Below, in pieces: positions 23,866 to 31,112 of a stretch of 31,112 bases of DNA. The notes beneath the pieces are model-generated. The model made no database searches. It had not been told where the DNA came from and worked only from the letters and a program-made list of their open reading frames with translations. How positions within the stretch are numbered: the stretch's first letter is position 1; each line of letters opens with the position of its first letter. The stretch is from DASRTE01 sp035316885. GTDB taxonomy: Bacteria; Actinomycetota; Actinomycetes; Jiangellales; Jiangellaceae. The translations under genes were made by a program, and so were the position numbers. The DNA is taken from contig DATHII010000213.1 in the NCBI GenBank assembly GCA_035316885.1, positions 1 to 31,112 of the forward strand, read 5' to 3'.

Positions 23866-25451
23866 GCGCGGGTCCGGTTGTGGTCGCCGGTGGTGACGTC
23901 AGACGTTCCGATGCCGGTCAGGCGCATGGGCAGCGCCACCTGACGCGATCGCTCGTCCATGGTTCGCCGCCCGGACGTCCGGTCCGTCCGGTCAGGATCC
24001 GCAACGACGATTCCGTCGATGCGACGACCGGCATCGTCGACGGCAACCGCGACGCGAGCGAGTTCCTGTTCCGTTGCCGTTGCCGCGGCCACCGAGAGCA
24101 CGGTGGCGGCGGCGGTCGGCGCGTCACCCAGGTCGGGCTGCCTCCGGTCCACGACGACCAGGATGATCGTCAGGTCGATCGCCTCACCGTCCAGCACCTC
24201 GCCGACGAACAGGCCAGGCCGGGGCGGGGCAGTCCGATCTGCGGCGCAGGCAGCCCACAGGGTCGCCGCCCTGTCGTGACCCACCGCGGTGACCAGACGT
24301 GTGGCGATGCCCAGCGACGAGGCGAACGCCGCGAGCTGAGGACCGACGGCAAGTCCGCGTCCGTCACCGGACAGTGAGACCATGGTGATCGACTGCGGGT
24401 GGTCCACCTTCCCGCCGGCACGAGGCTCCCCCTTGCTGTCCTGCTCGCGGTCCGCGGGCACCATGCCACGCAGGACCTGTCGGAACGCCCACGACTCGAC
24501 AGGAGTCGCCTCGTACGTCTCGAGCAGCGTCGACCAACCCGCAACCGAACTCTGCGGCCTGCTCCGCACAGCCGCCAGCACCGGGCTACCGACCGCGTCG
24601 GCGATCTCGTCGCGAAGCCCGACCCGTGGGTCGCGACGTGCCGTCGCGAGGAGGACGGCGATCGCCAGTACGGTGCAGATCAGGGCGCCGAGAGGCGCCC
24701 AGACGAGGAGCCGGCGCGCGGTGGAGGGACCCGTGGCCGTGGTCGCTGGCTGGATGACCGAGGCTCCAGCGCTGGCAGACGATGCAGACGACTCCTCCGG
24801 GCCGCTGGTGGCGATCTCGTCCTTGACCTTGTCGAGCTGCAGGGAAAGGTCGGCCTGTTCGGTCTGGAGTCCGGCGAGCAGTTGCGCCTCGCGCCTGCCG
24901 TCCGCCGAGTCGGGTTCGACCTCCTGCTGACGTCCCGTGGTCGAGCTGATCTGATCCTGCAGCGCCGTGATCTGCGCCTGTAGGCTGTCCGCCCTGACCT
25001 GGAGGTCCGCCAACACGCCCGAATTGGCCGCCCGCGCAGTGGCCTGGATGTGGGCGACGTATGCGTCCCCTACTGCCTGCGACAGCGTCTGCGCCTGCGA
25101 AGCCTGGGCGGAGGTTGCGTCGATCTCGATGAGCTGGTCGGTCGCAGCCGACACCTCGACCATCCTGTCCACCGAGCGGGCGGTGAGTGCAGGCTCGACC
25201 GTCTCGCCCGCTGCACCGAGAACGGTGGCGCTGAGGGCGATGCGTACCTGGGTGGCCACGTCGATGCTGCTGGTCTGAGCCTCGGTGGGCGCGGGGAGCA
25301 GCACCAGAGTCGTGCTGGTGAGAGGGGGCGGCTGCACCATCACGTAGGTGGCCCCCAGGGCCAGGCCCACCGCGGCCGTTGCGGCCAGCACGCGGCGGCG
25401 ACGATGCAGCACCGTCACGGTCGAACGAAGGTCGGTGATCTGGTCGCTCAT
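23862..25451 (-). CDS. Wzz-like polysaccharide co-polymerase with degenerate ATPase-like domain (B)
   Basis: Second, different chain-length-type protein, directly upstream of copy A in the operon. The 529-residue product has membrane helices at about 20-40 and 247-271. Between them is an extracytoplasmic domain with a coiled coil (about 147-215) and a Ser/Thr/Ala-rich stretch before TM2. The cytoplasmic part begins RRDPRVGLRDEIADAVGSPVLAAV, the usual Wzc-type linker, and has ESWAFRQVLRGM, like the oligomerisation helix of BY-kinases. Its P-loop equivalent reads SLSGDGRGL (360-368), with Arg where the catalytic Lys should be; a later hydrophobic strand LTIILVVVD could be Walker B. No Tyr-rich tail. 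ATG at 25451 overlaps the heparinase-like stop in ATGA. Confidence 0.8.
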   Translation of the reverse strand: MSDQITDLRSTVTVLHRRRRVLAATAAVGLALGATYVMVQPPPLTSTTLVLLPAPTEAQTSSIDVATQVRIALSATVLGAAGETVEPALTARSVDRMVEVSAATDQLIEIDATSAQASQAQTLSQAVGDAYVAHIQATARAANSGVLADLQVRADSLQAQITALQDQISSTTGRQQEVEPDSADGRREAQLLAGLQTEQADLSLQLDKVKDEIATSGPEESSASSASAGASVIQPATTATGPSTARRLLVWAPLGALICTVLAIAVLLATARRDPRVGLRDEIADAVGSPVLAAVRSRPQSSVAGWSTLLETYEATPVESWAFRQVLRGMVPADREQDSKGEPRAGGKVDHPQSITMVSLSGDGRGLAVGPQLAAFASSLGIATRLVTAVGHDRAATLWAACAADRTAPPRPGLFVGEVLDGEAIDLTIILVVVDRRQPDLGDAPTAAATVLSVAAATATEQELARVAVAVDDAGRRIDGIVVADPDRTDRTSGRRTMDERSRQVALPMRLTGIGTSDVTTGDHNRTRA

Positions 25452-27436
25452 GGCAGCTCCAGGACCGTGACGAGGCGGGTAGAGGACGAGCCCGTCCCCC
25501 GCCCCACCAGTGACCTTGCCGCCACGCGACGGCCGAACCGCGGCGAATACCACCCCGAGACGGGGTCGACCTCGGCGCTGTGCGAGGTCCAGGTGAGGCC
25601 CTCGGGCAGCACGAGCCTCCCCCGTCGGCTGTGCGGACCGACCTCCCAGCTGAGTCCGGCCTGCGCTCCGTCCAGGTCGACCAGGACGTCGGGGCCCAGG
25701 TGCCACGAGAGCTGCAGCGGAACCTCTGCGGCGGTGTCGAAGGTGTCGACGACCGTCAGGCTGCGTCCGGGTGAGTCCAGCGTCACCGAACGGCGGTGCA
25801 GCGTCGGAGTGCTCAGACGCACGTAGCCGTCGTGCTCCGCGCTCCAGATCTGAACCGACTGCTCGCCGACTTCGCAGGCCACCGTCCGCGTCCGGGCCTG
25901 CGTGGTCCACAGAAAGGGGCCGCCCGACTCGGATTGGCTCCCGCCGCCGACCTCGACGGTGTTGTGGGCCGCCGTGGAGCGGAACCATTCCCGCCATGTC
26001 GGTTCGCCGTGGTAGCAGTAGGTGCCGGGGTCGGCGAGGACATCGACACCGTCGTGCCGTACCTCCAGCGCCAGGGCGTCGGCGTGGGCGTGCGCCGCGA
26101 TCGAGAGGAACCCGTGAGGGCCGCCGTCACACCGGCACCAGATCTCGGGACCGTCGTCGGCGCGGGAGCGCAGGATGACCAGCCCGGCGTCGGGGAACCG
26201 GCGCGGCCGGACCGGTGGTCGTGGCGGGCGACGGGCACGGCCGATCGCACCGACCACGGAAGCCTGGACGCCGCCATCGAACTCGGGCCACCAGTCCGAT
26301 GCCCCCAACAGGGCGGAGCCCGTGGCCAGGACCGTGGCCCAGGGATCGTGGTCGGGATCGTCGACCACCAGCGCGTGCCCTTCGTCCCCGTCGCCCTGCC
26401 GCGGGGCCCGGCCCGTGGCATCCAGGATGGCGGCACCGGCATCGAGCATCGCCGCCAGGCGCTGCCATGTCGCCTCCGACAGGTCGTGACCGAGGGCGTC
26501 GGCTTCGACGGCGGCCAGCAGCCCGAGCTCGAGCACGAAGCGGTGGTAGTCGGTCGCCAGCTCCCGGTTCAGACCGTCGTCGAAGGTGTTGGCGGCCAGC
26601 TCGCGCTCCAGGAGGGTGGCTGCGCTCTGCCGCCACCGAGATGTCCGGGCGTACCAGGGGAATGCACACGCCGCCGCGAGCCGCCCCGCCGCCTCGGCCA
26701 CGACGTGGTTGTTCGCAGAGGAGCCGCGGCTGGGGAAGGCAGCCAGGAACTCCTGGTGCCAGGCGATCTGCCGGACGGCGTCCTCGTTGTACTCGAACAG
26801 GTCGCCGACCTTCGGCCACTCGTCGAGCAGCCGACGGGTCCATACCCAGGAGATCAGGCGGATGCCGGCCTCGATGCCGCTCGTCCAGTGCACGCCGGAC
26901 AGGAACGGGTTCGCACTCCACCAGGAGCGGAGCTGGTGAGCGGCGGTCTCGGCGTAGCGCTCCTCCTGCGTCAACCACCACGCTGCAGCCAGCACGGTGA
27001 CCTGATGGTGACGGGACATCTCCCAGACCTGCTTGATGTTGCCCGTCTCCGCCTCGTCGCGGTGATCGACACGGAATGCCAGTTGTCGGTCCGGCGCTCG
27101 TCGCCCGGTCAGAGGGTCGTGGAACCAGTCCGGGTCGGCGCTGTCGGCCCGCGGCGCTCCCAGGACCGTCCATGTTCCTTCCAGGACCGTGTCGGCAGCC
27201 CGGACCAGGGCGGACGCGGCGTCAGGAGCCACCGTGGCGCGGGCTGAGGCGGGCAGCAGCGAGACGAAGGCACGGTCCCGCAGGACGCCCGGCGGCAGTG
27301 GGGGAGCCTCGCCGGGCCGGACCTGGCGACGTGCCCAGGCCCTGCGACGCACGACGTCCAGGGTGCGGTGGGCCACTTCGGTCACCGACATCCCTCGAAG
27401 CCGTCGCAGGTACCAGCCGGGGCGGGGGCGGCTCAC
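25448..27436 (-). CDS. Heparinase II/III-like protein
   Basis: Predicted polysaccharide lyase-like enzyme. The 662-residue product has an N-terminal alpha/alpha-toroid domain (HWTSGIEAGIRLISWVW and SSANNHVVAEAAGRLAA) and a C-terminal beta-sandwich with the heparinase II/III block. That block contains HAHADALALEVRHDG (H449, H451, D453), then LADPGTYCYHGEP and STAAHNTVEVGGGSQS. No signal peptide is visible, so it may act in the cytosol, unlike extracellular heparinases. Such proteins are found in many surface-polysaccharide clusters, where the catalytic role is usually unproven. GTG at 27436 overlaps the fusion oxidoreductase stop in GTGA; the open frame beyond it lies inside that gene. Confidence 0.9.
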   Translation of the reverse strand: MSRPRPGWYLRRLRGMSVTEVAHRTLDVVRRRAWARRQVRPGEAPPLPPGVLRDRAFVSLLPASARATVAPDAASALVRAADTVLEGTWTVLGAPRADSADPDWFHDPLTGRRAPDRQLAFRVDHRDEAETGNIKQVWEMSRHHQVTVLAAAWWLTQEERYAETAAHQLRSWWSANPFLSGVHWTSGIEAGIRLISWVWTRRLLDEWPKVGDLFEYNEDAVRQIAWHQEFLAAFPSRGSSANNHVVAEAAGRLAAACAFPWYARTSRWRQSAATLLERELAANTFDDGLNRELATDYHRFVLELGLLAAVEADALGHDLSEATWQRLAAMLDAGAAILDATGRAPRQGDGDEGHALVVDDPDHDPWATVLATGSALLGASDWWPEFDGGVQASVVGAIGRARRPPRPPVRPRRFPDAGLVILRSRADDGPEIWCRCDGGPHGFLSIAAHAHADALALEVRHDGVDVLADPGTYCYHGEPTWREWFRSTAAHNTVEVGGGSQSESGGPFLWTTQARTRTVACEVGEQSVQIWSAEHDGYVRLSTPTLHRRSVTLDSPGRSLTVVDTFDTAAEVPLQLSWHLGPDVLVDLDGAQAGLSWEVGPHSRRGRLVLPEGLTWTSHSAEVDPVSGWYSPRFGRRVAARSLVGRGTGSSSTRLVTVLELP

Positions 27437-29604
27437 CAGGTCACCGGCCCTCGTGTCGCCAGACTGCTCCCCACCGCGAGCGTTGCTCGCGTGGTCGCCA
27501 CCAGGGACTCCAGCGGGGTCGGCATCGCGGAGCCCGTGCGGACAGCGTGGACGAAGCGCTCCAGCTGCGCGCGCTGACCCTTGTCTTGCCCCGCGAGCGC
27601 CCTGCGCCCGTTCTTCCCCTTGGACGACCACACGGTGACCCGCTGGAAGTTGTCCAGCCGTCCGTTGCAGCCGTCACCCGCGACGTCCAGGGTCTCCTTC
27701 GGGAAACGCGGGCTGCCGTCGGTGATGTAGGAGATCGTCGCCACGGACCCGTCGGTGAAGCGCAGGGTGGCGTGGACGTTCGCGCCCGTCCCCATGGCGT
27801 GCACCTCGACCGGGTCGTGCCCCACCAGGGCGCTCAGCGTGTCGATGAAATGACCGCCCTCGCCGGCGAACCGGGAGCCTTCCAGCTCGTCGTTGAGGTA
27901 CCAGCTGCCCGGGTCCAGGCGGCCGGCGTTGACGAGGTACCGAGCCGACACCGGACCACGAGACGGACCGAGGCGTTCTCGTAGGTCGGTGAACAGCGGT
28001 GCGAATCTCCGGTTGAAACCGACCATGACCCGGTCGTTGCCGGTTCTCTCGACGGTGTCCAGGACCTCGGCGAGCTGCTCCTCGGTGAGGGCGAGCGGCT
28101 TCTCGACGAAGACGGTGAGGCCGCGCTCGAGGGCCTGGCACACCAGGCCCGCATGCGAGTGGTGCCGCGTGACGATGAACACCGCGTCGAGAGTGTCGTC
28201 GTCGAGCACCGACTCGACGTTCGTCGTGATGGTCGCGAATCCGAACTTGCGTTGGGCGTTGAGCCCGGACAGAGATCTCGTCGTGGCGACCGACACGAGC
28301 TCGGCTTCGGAGTTGTCCCGCAGGTGGGGCAGCAGCATGGACGTGGCGTAGTTGCCGGCCCCGATGAAGCCCAAGCGGGCACCTGCCGACGATCGCCGGC
28401 GCTGGGAGCCGGAGGTGGGCCCGGTACCGGTACCGACGTGGATCGTCCGTCCGGGCGACTCCTCGTCCGGGCGCTGTCCGTAGGACAGGAGGAATCCGAC
28501 GCCCTGCAGAGAGCCCGCGCCGAGCCGGCTGTAGACGTCCGCAGCCTCGTCGACCGGGTGGACGCCCGATATTAAGGGGGCGACGTCCACCGAACCGTCG
28601 GCCAACAGATCTAGGAAGCAGGCAAGGTTGCGGCGCTCGGTCCAGCGAACGTAGCCGGCCGGGTAGTCCACCCCTTCGAGCTCGTAGCGATCGTCGTATC
28701 GACCCGGACCGTAGGACCGGGAGAAGCGGACGTCCAATTCCTTCTCGTAGTAGGCGTTCCAGGGGAGGTCGAGTCGCGTCTTCCCGATGTCCACCACCCG
28801 GGCACGGTCCCGTGCCAGGCGTGCCGCCACCTCGACCGGCCCGTTTGAGTCACCGCCCGCGGCCAGCAGGACATGGTCCGCGCCCAGGCCTCCGGTGCGA
28901 GTGAGAAGGACCTGCTCGACCTCGCGCAGGCCCAGCTCGTCAGGTGCGGCACACGCGAGGGCACCGGCCTTCTCCGCGGCTCGGCAGCGAGCCTCCACCA
29001 CGTCCAAGCCCACCACCTGCACGCCGGAAGCGACGAGGAGTCGCACCACGAGCTGACCGACGAGCCCGAGCCCGATCACACACGCGGTCTCACCGAGCGC
29101 GACCTCGGCGCGCCGGACGCCCTGCATCGCGATCGCCCCGACCGTGGCGAATGCGGCATGTTCGGCCGCAACGCCATCCGGTACGGGGACGCACAGGTTG
29201 GTGGGAACCCAGTTCAGCTCTGCGTGGAGGGCGAACTCGTTTCCCGCGGCCGCGACCACCTGACCGATCGAGAACTGCTCTGCACCCGCGCCGACCTCGA
29301 CCACCACGCCGCACAGCGAATAGCCGAGAGGCGTGTAACTGTCCAGGCGGTTCATCGCCTTCTGGTAGGTGGCCAGGGCGCCCTGCTGGGCCACGGAGTC
29401 GAGCAGCTTGCGCACCTGGTCGGGCCTGGCCCGCGCCTTGCCGACGAGCGACATCCTCGCCTCGCTGACCTTCATCATCTCGGTGCCGGTCGAGATCAAC
29501 GAGTAGAGCGAACGCACCAGGACGCCTCCCGGCTTGCACGCGGGAACAGGCACGTCCAGGACGGTGAGGTCACCGGACTTGTAGTTCTGAGCCACTTGCT
29601 TCAT
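27433..29604 (-). CDS. Two-domain oxidoreductase: alcohol-dehydrogenase-like plus Gfo/Idh/MocA-like fusion
   Basis: A single 723-residue protein joining two NAD(P)-dependent enzymes. The N-terminal half (about 1-370) is a medium-chain dehydrogenase/threonine-dehydrogenase-like domain with a Rossmann motif GLGLVGQLVVRLLVASG and VVDIGKTRLDLP. A Gly/Ser/Arg linker (about 375-408) follows, then a Gfo/Idh/MocA domain with RLGFIGAGNYATSMLLPHL (from R410), the FVEKPLA motif and FNRRFAPLF. Fusions of this architecture occur in polysaccharide clusters next to heparinase II/III and asparagine synthetase genes (my knowledge of the family, not proven here). Probably oxidises or epimerises a sugar nucleotide. 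ATG at 29604 has a strong GGGGGAAGG ribosome site; 43 bases separate it from the upstream gene. Confidence 0.9.
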   Translation of the reverse strand: MKQVAQNYKSGDLTVLDVPVPACKPGGVLVRSLYSLISTGTEMMKVSEARMSLVGKARARPDQVRKLLDSVAQQGALATYQKAMNRLDSYTPLGYSLCGVVVEVGAGAEQFSIGQVVAAAGNEFALHAELNWVPTNLCVPVPDGVAAEHAAFATVGAIAMQGVRRAEVALGETACVIGLGLVGQLVVRLLVASGVQVVGLDVVEARCRAAEKAGALACAAPDELGLREVEQVLLTRTGGLGADHVLLAAGGDSNGPVEVAARLARDRARVVDIGKTRLDLPWNAYYEKELDVRFSRSYGPGRYDDRYELEGVDYPAGYVRWTERRNLACFLDLLADGSVDVAPLISGVHPVDEAADVYSRLGAGSLQGVGFLLSYGQRPDEESPGRTIHVGTGTGPTSGSQRRRSSAGARLGFIGAGNYATSMLLPHLRDNSEAELVSVATTRSLSGLNAQRKFGFATITTNVESVLDDDTLDAVFIVTRHHSHAGLVCQALERGLTVFVEKPLALTEEQLAEVLDTVERTGNDRVMVGFNRRFAPLFTDLRERLGPSRGPVSARYLVNAGRLDPGSWYLNDELEGSRFAGEGGHFIDTLSALVGHDPVEVHAMGTGANVHATLRFTDGSVATISYITDGSPRFPKETLDVAGDGCNGRLDNFQRVTVWSSKGKNGRRALAGQDKGQRAQLERFVHAVRTGSAMPTPLESLVATTRATLAVGSSLATRGPVTW

Positions 29605-29647
29605 GCGACCTTCCCCCTGCACGCACCCACCGGCCACCGCACGTCGT

Positions 29648-31112
29648 TCACGGCGGCGCTACCCCGGCAGCCAATGCCCCGCGGTACCACAGCTCCATCG
29701 AGAGCAGCTGCCACAGCTGCTTGGACTGGTCCCGTCGGCCGCTGCGCTGATCGGCGACCATCCGGCGCAACGGCGACGGGCGCAGGAACCCCGACGACAC
29801 CAGCCGGCCGTCGAGCAGGACGTCGTCGATCAGGGGCCCGAGGTCGTTGGTGACCCAGGCGCGCAGCGGGGCGCCGAACGAGGCCTTCGGGCGGTCGACC
29901 ACGTCACGCGGCACCCATTCCTCCGCGGCGGCGCGCAACGGAACCTTCTGCGTCCGTCCCCGGATTTTGCGGCTGCCGCTGAAGCTGAAAGCCGCCCTGA
30001 ACACGTAGGGGTCGACGAAGGGCACCCGGACCTCCGTCGACGCCGCCATGCTCGAGCGGTCGGTATAGGCCAGGTTGAGTCCCGGGAGGAAAAGCCGGGT
30101 GTCCGTCAGGCACATGCGATTGACGTGGTCGGCCAGACGGCCGTCGTTGTACAGGCTGCGATGGGCGTCCACGACGGCCTGCACATGGGGAGACAGCTCG
30201 GGATCGAGCAGGCCCTCGAGCTCGTCCTGGTCGTAGAGGCTGTAGCTGCGGCGGAACGCGGCCTCCTCCGGCAGCTCGGCGAAGCTGAGGAAGCGCTTGG
30301 CCCAGCGGCTGTACCGAAGTCCGCGTCCCCCGGCCGCCACGGGAAGCCGTTCCACGCTCGGCGCGACCACACGCGAGCGAAGGGACCGCGGAAGGGTCTG
30401 GTACTTCGCCCCGAGAACGCACGCCAGGTGTTTGCGGTAACCGCCGAACAGCTCGTCCGCGCCCATTCCCGACAGCAGAACCTTGACGCCCGCGTCACGG
30501 GCGGCCTGGCACATGAGAATCGTGTTGATGGCAGCCGGGTCTCCGATCGGCTCGTCGAGCACGTCCACGACCCGGGGAAGCATGTCCACGACGTCCGGGC
30601 TGATCTCGATCTCGTGCAGTCGGATCCCGAGGTGTGCCGCCATCTTGCGGGCGTAGACGGCGTCGTCGGGCATCGCCTCGAGACGCTGGTCCTCCGGACG
30701 GAACGTGATGGTGTAGGCCTCGATGGAGGGGTTACGGCTCGCGGCCATCGCGGTGATGAGGCTCGAGTCCAGGCCTCCGCTGAGAAAGGAGGCGACAGGG
30801 ACGTCTGCCACCAGGTGCGCCGCCACCGATGCCTCGAGCACCGCCGCCAGGTCCGCGGGCGGGCCGGATGCGGCTGCGAGCGCTTCCTGCGCAGGTTCCC
30901 AGTAGCGGCCGGCCCGCGTCGTCCCGTCAGCCCGCCACTCGGCCCACGATCCCGGTGGGAGTTTGAAGACGCCTTTGACAGCGCACTGTTCCTCGGGCAG
31001 GAAATAGAACATGGCCGACGCCACGAGGGCCCCGGGGTCGATGGTGAGCTCCGGGCCCACGGCCGCTACCAGGGCTTTGAGCTCCGAGGCGAACACGATG
31101 CCGCTCCCGCGC
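29648..31112 (-). CDS. asnB: Asparagine synthetase-type glutamine amidotransferase (5' end cut by window edge)
   Basis: Family enzyme that transfers glutamine ammonia to an adenylated carboxylate. Only the C-terminal part is inside the window: the end of the glutaminase domain (GIVFASELKAL) and the whole ATP-pyrophosphatase domain. The latter has the PP-loop SGGLDSS, GMGADELFGGY, the block TDRSSMAASTEVRVPFVDP, and the usual Lys/Arg C-terminal stretch. The protein end (...ELWYRGALAAGVAPP) is intact. The frame runs off the right edge, so the N-terminal Cys nucleophile cannot be checked. In this setting the product is more likely to amidate a uronic-acid or amino-sugar carboxylate than make asparagine (inference); the cytosolic asparagine role cannot be excluded. 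Confidence 0.9.
   Translation of the reverse strand, partial: RGSGIVFASELKALVAAVGPELTIDPGALVASAMFYFLPEEQCAVKGVFKLPPGSWAEWRADGTTRAGRYWEPAQEALAAASGPPADLAAVLEASVAAHLVADVPVASFLSGGLDSSLITAMAASRNPSIEAYTITFRPEDQRLEAMPDDAVYARKMAAHLGIRLHEIEISPDVVDMLPRVVDVLDEPIGDPAAINTILMCQAARDAGVKVLLSGMGADELFGGYRKHLACVLGAKYQTLPRSLRSRVVAPSVERLPVAAGGRGLRYSRWAKRFLSFAELPEEAAFRRSYSLYDQDELEGLLDPELSPHVQAVVDAHRSLYNDGRLADHVNRMCLTDTRLFLPGLNLAYTDRSSMAASTEVRVPFVDPYVFRAAFSFSGSRKIRGRTQKVPLRAAAEEWVPRDVVDRPKASFGAPLRAWVTNDLGPLIDDVLLDGRLVSSGFLRPSPLRRMVADQRSGRRDQSKQLWQLLSMELWYRGALAAGVAPP

Noticed and set aside
15787..31112. Polysaccharide cluster as a toxin, defence or secondary-metabolite system
   Set aside because: The combination of Wzx-like, Wzy-like, Wzz-like and glycosyltransferase proteins is explained by exopolysaccharide assembly; no toxin, nuclease or PKS/NRPS domain was found.
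1..31112. CRISPR arrays, insertion sequences and rRNA genes
   Set aside because: No regularly spaced repeats, transposase-like proteins, terminal inverted repeats or rRNA-like stretches were recognised on reading both strands.

Overview
The window comes from a high-GC Gram-positive chromosome, almost certainly an actinobacterium (Actinomycetia). The evidence is very high G+C, frequent GTG starts, pervasive 4-base ATGA/GTGA gene overlaps, and the actinobacterial order tRNA-Gln - glmU - prs - rplY - pth. I cannot name a genus from the sequence alone. No insertion sequence, prophage, CRISPR array or rRNA was seen.

Left part (1-5100): two MalF/MalG-type sugar ABC permeases read rightward. They converge, with a 35-base overlap, on a leftward Leloir operon galT-galE-galK whose genes are coupled by 4-base overlaps. 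Together they suggest import and use of galactose or a galactoside. The Leloir enzymes also supply UDP-glucose and UDP-galactose, which surface-polysaccharide synthesis could use.

Middle (5100-15740): housekeeping genes. Rightward come a CNNM/CBS-domain membrane protein, trpS and a 2'-5' RNA ligase-like protein, all coupled. Leftward come a MarR regulator coupled to a D,D-carboxypeptidase, with a clear palindromic operator, and a membrane acyl-CoA desaturase followed by a TetR regulator, with tandem and palindromic repeats in the desaturase promoter region. Rightward again come tRNA-Gln(UUG), glmU and prs (overlapping), rplY (ribosomal protein L25/Ctc) and pth.

Right part (15787-31112): a leftward surface-polysaccharide cluster that continues past the right edge. 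In transcription order it holds an asparagine-synthetase-type amidotransferase (5' end cut by the window edge), a two-domain dehydrogenase fusion, a heparinase II/III-like protein, two consecutive Wzz/Wzc-like chain-length proteins whose cytoplasmic ATPase-like domains lack a P-loop lysine, a Wzy-like polymerase, a GT4 glycosyltransferase, a Wzx-like flippase, a GT2 glycosyltransferase and, after a 148-base gap, an exported right-handed beta-helix protein. From the fusion oxidoreductase to the GT2, eight genes are joined by seven consecutive 4-base overlaps, so they form one translationally coupled unit. The layout fits a Wzx/Wzy-type exopolysaccharide pathway with a sugar-modifying module (dehydrogenase, amidotransferase, lyase-like protein). 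No initiating phosphoglycosyl transferase, outer-membrane exporter or active tyrosine kinase is visible.

Most interesting points: the pair of apparently ATPase-dead co-polymerases, the AsnB/fusion-oxidoreductase/heparinase module, and two well-formed operator candidates (MarR type at 9765-9778, TetR type at 11505-11536).
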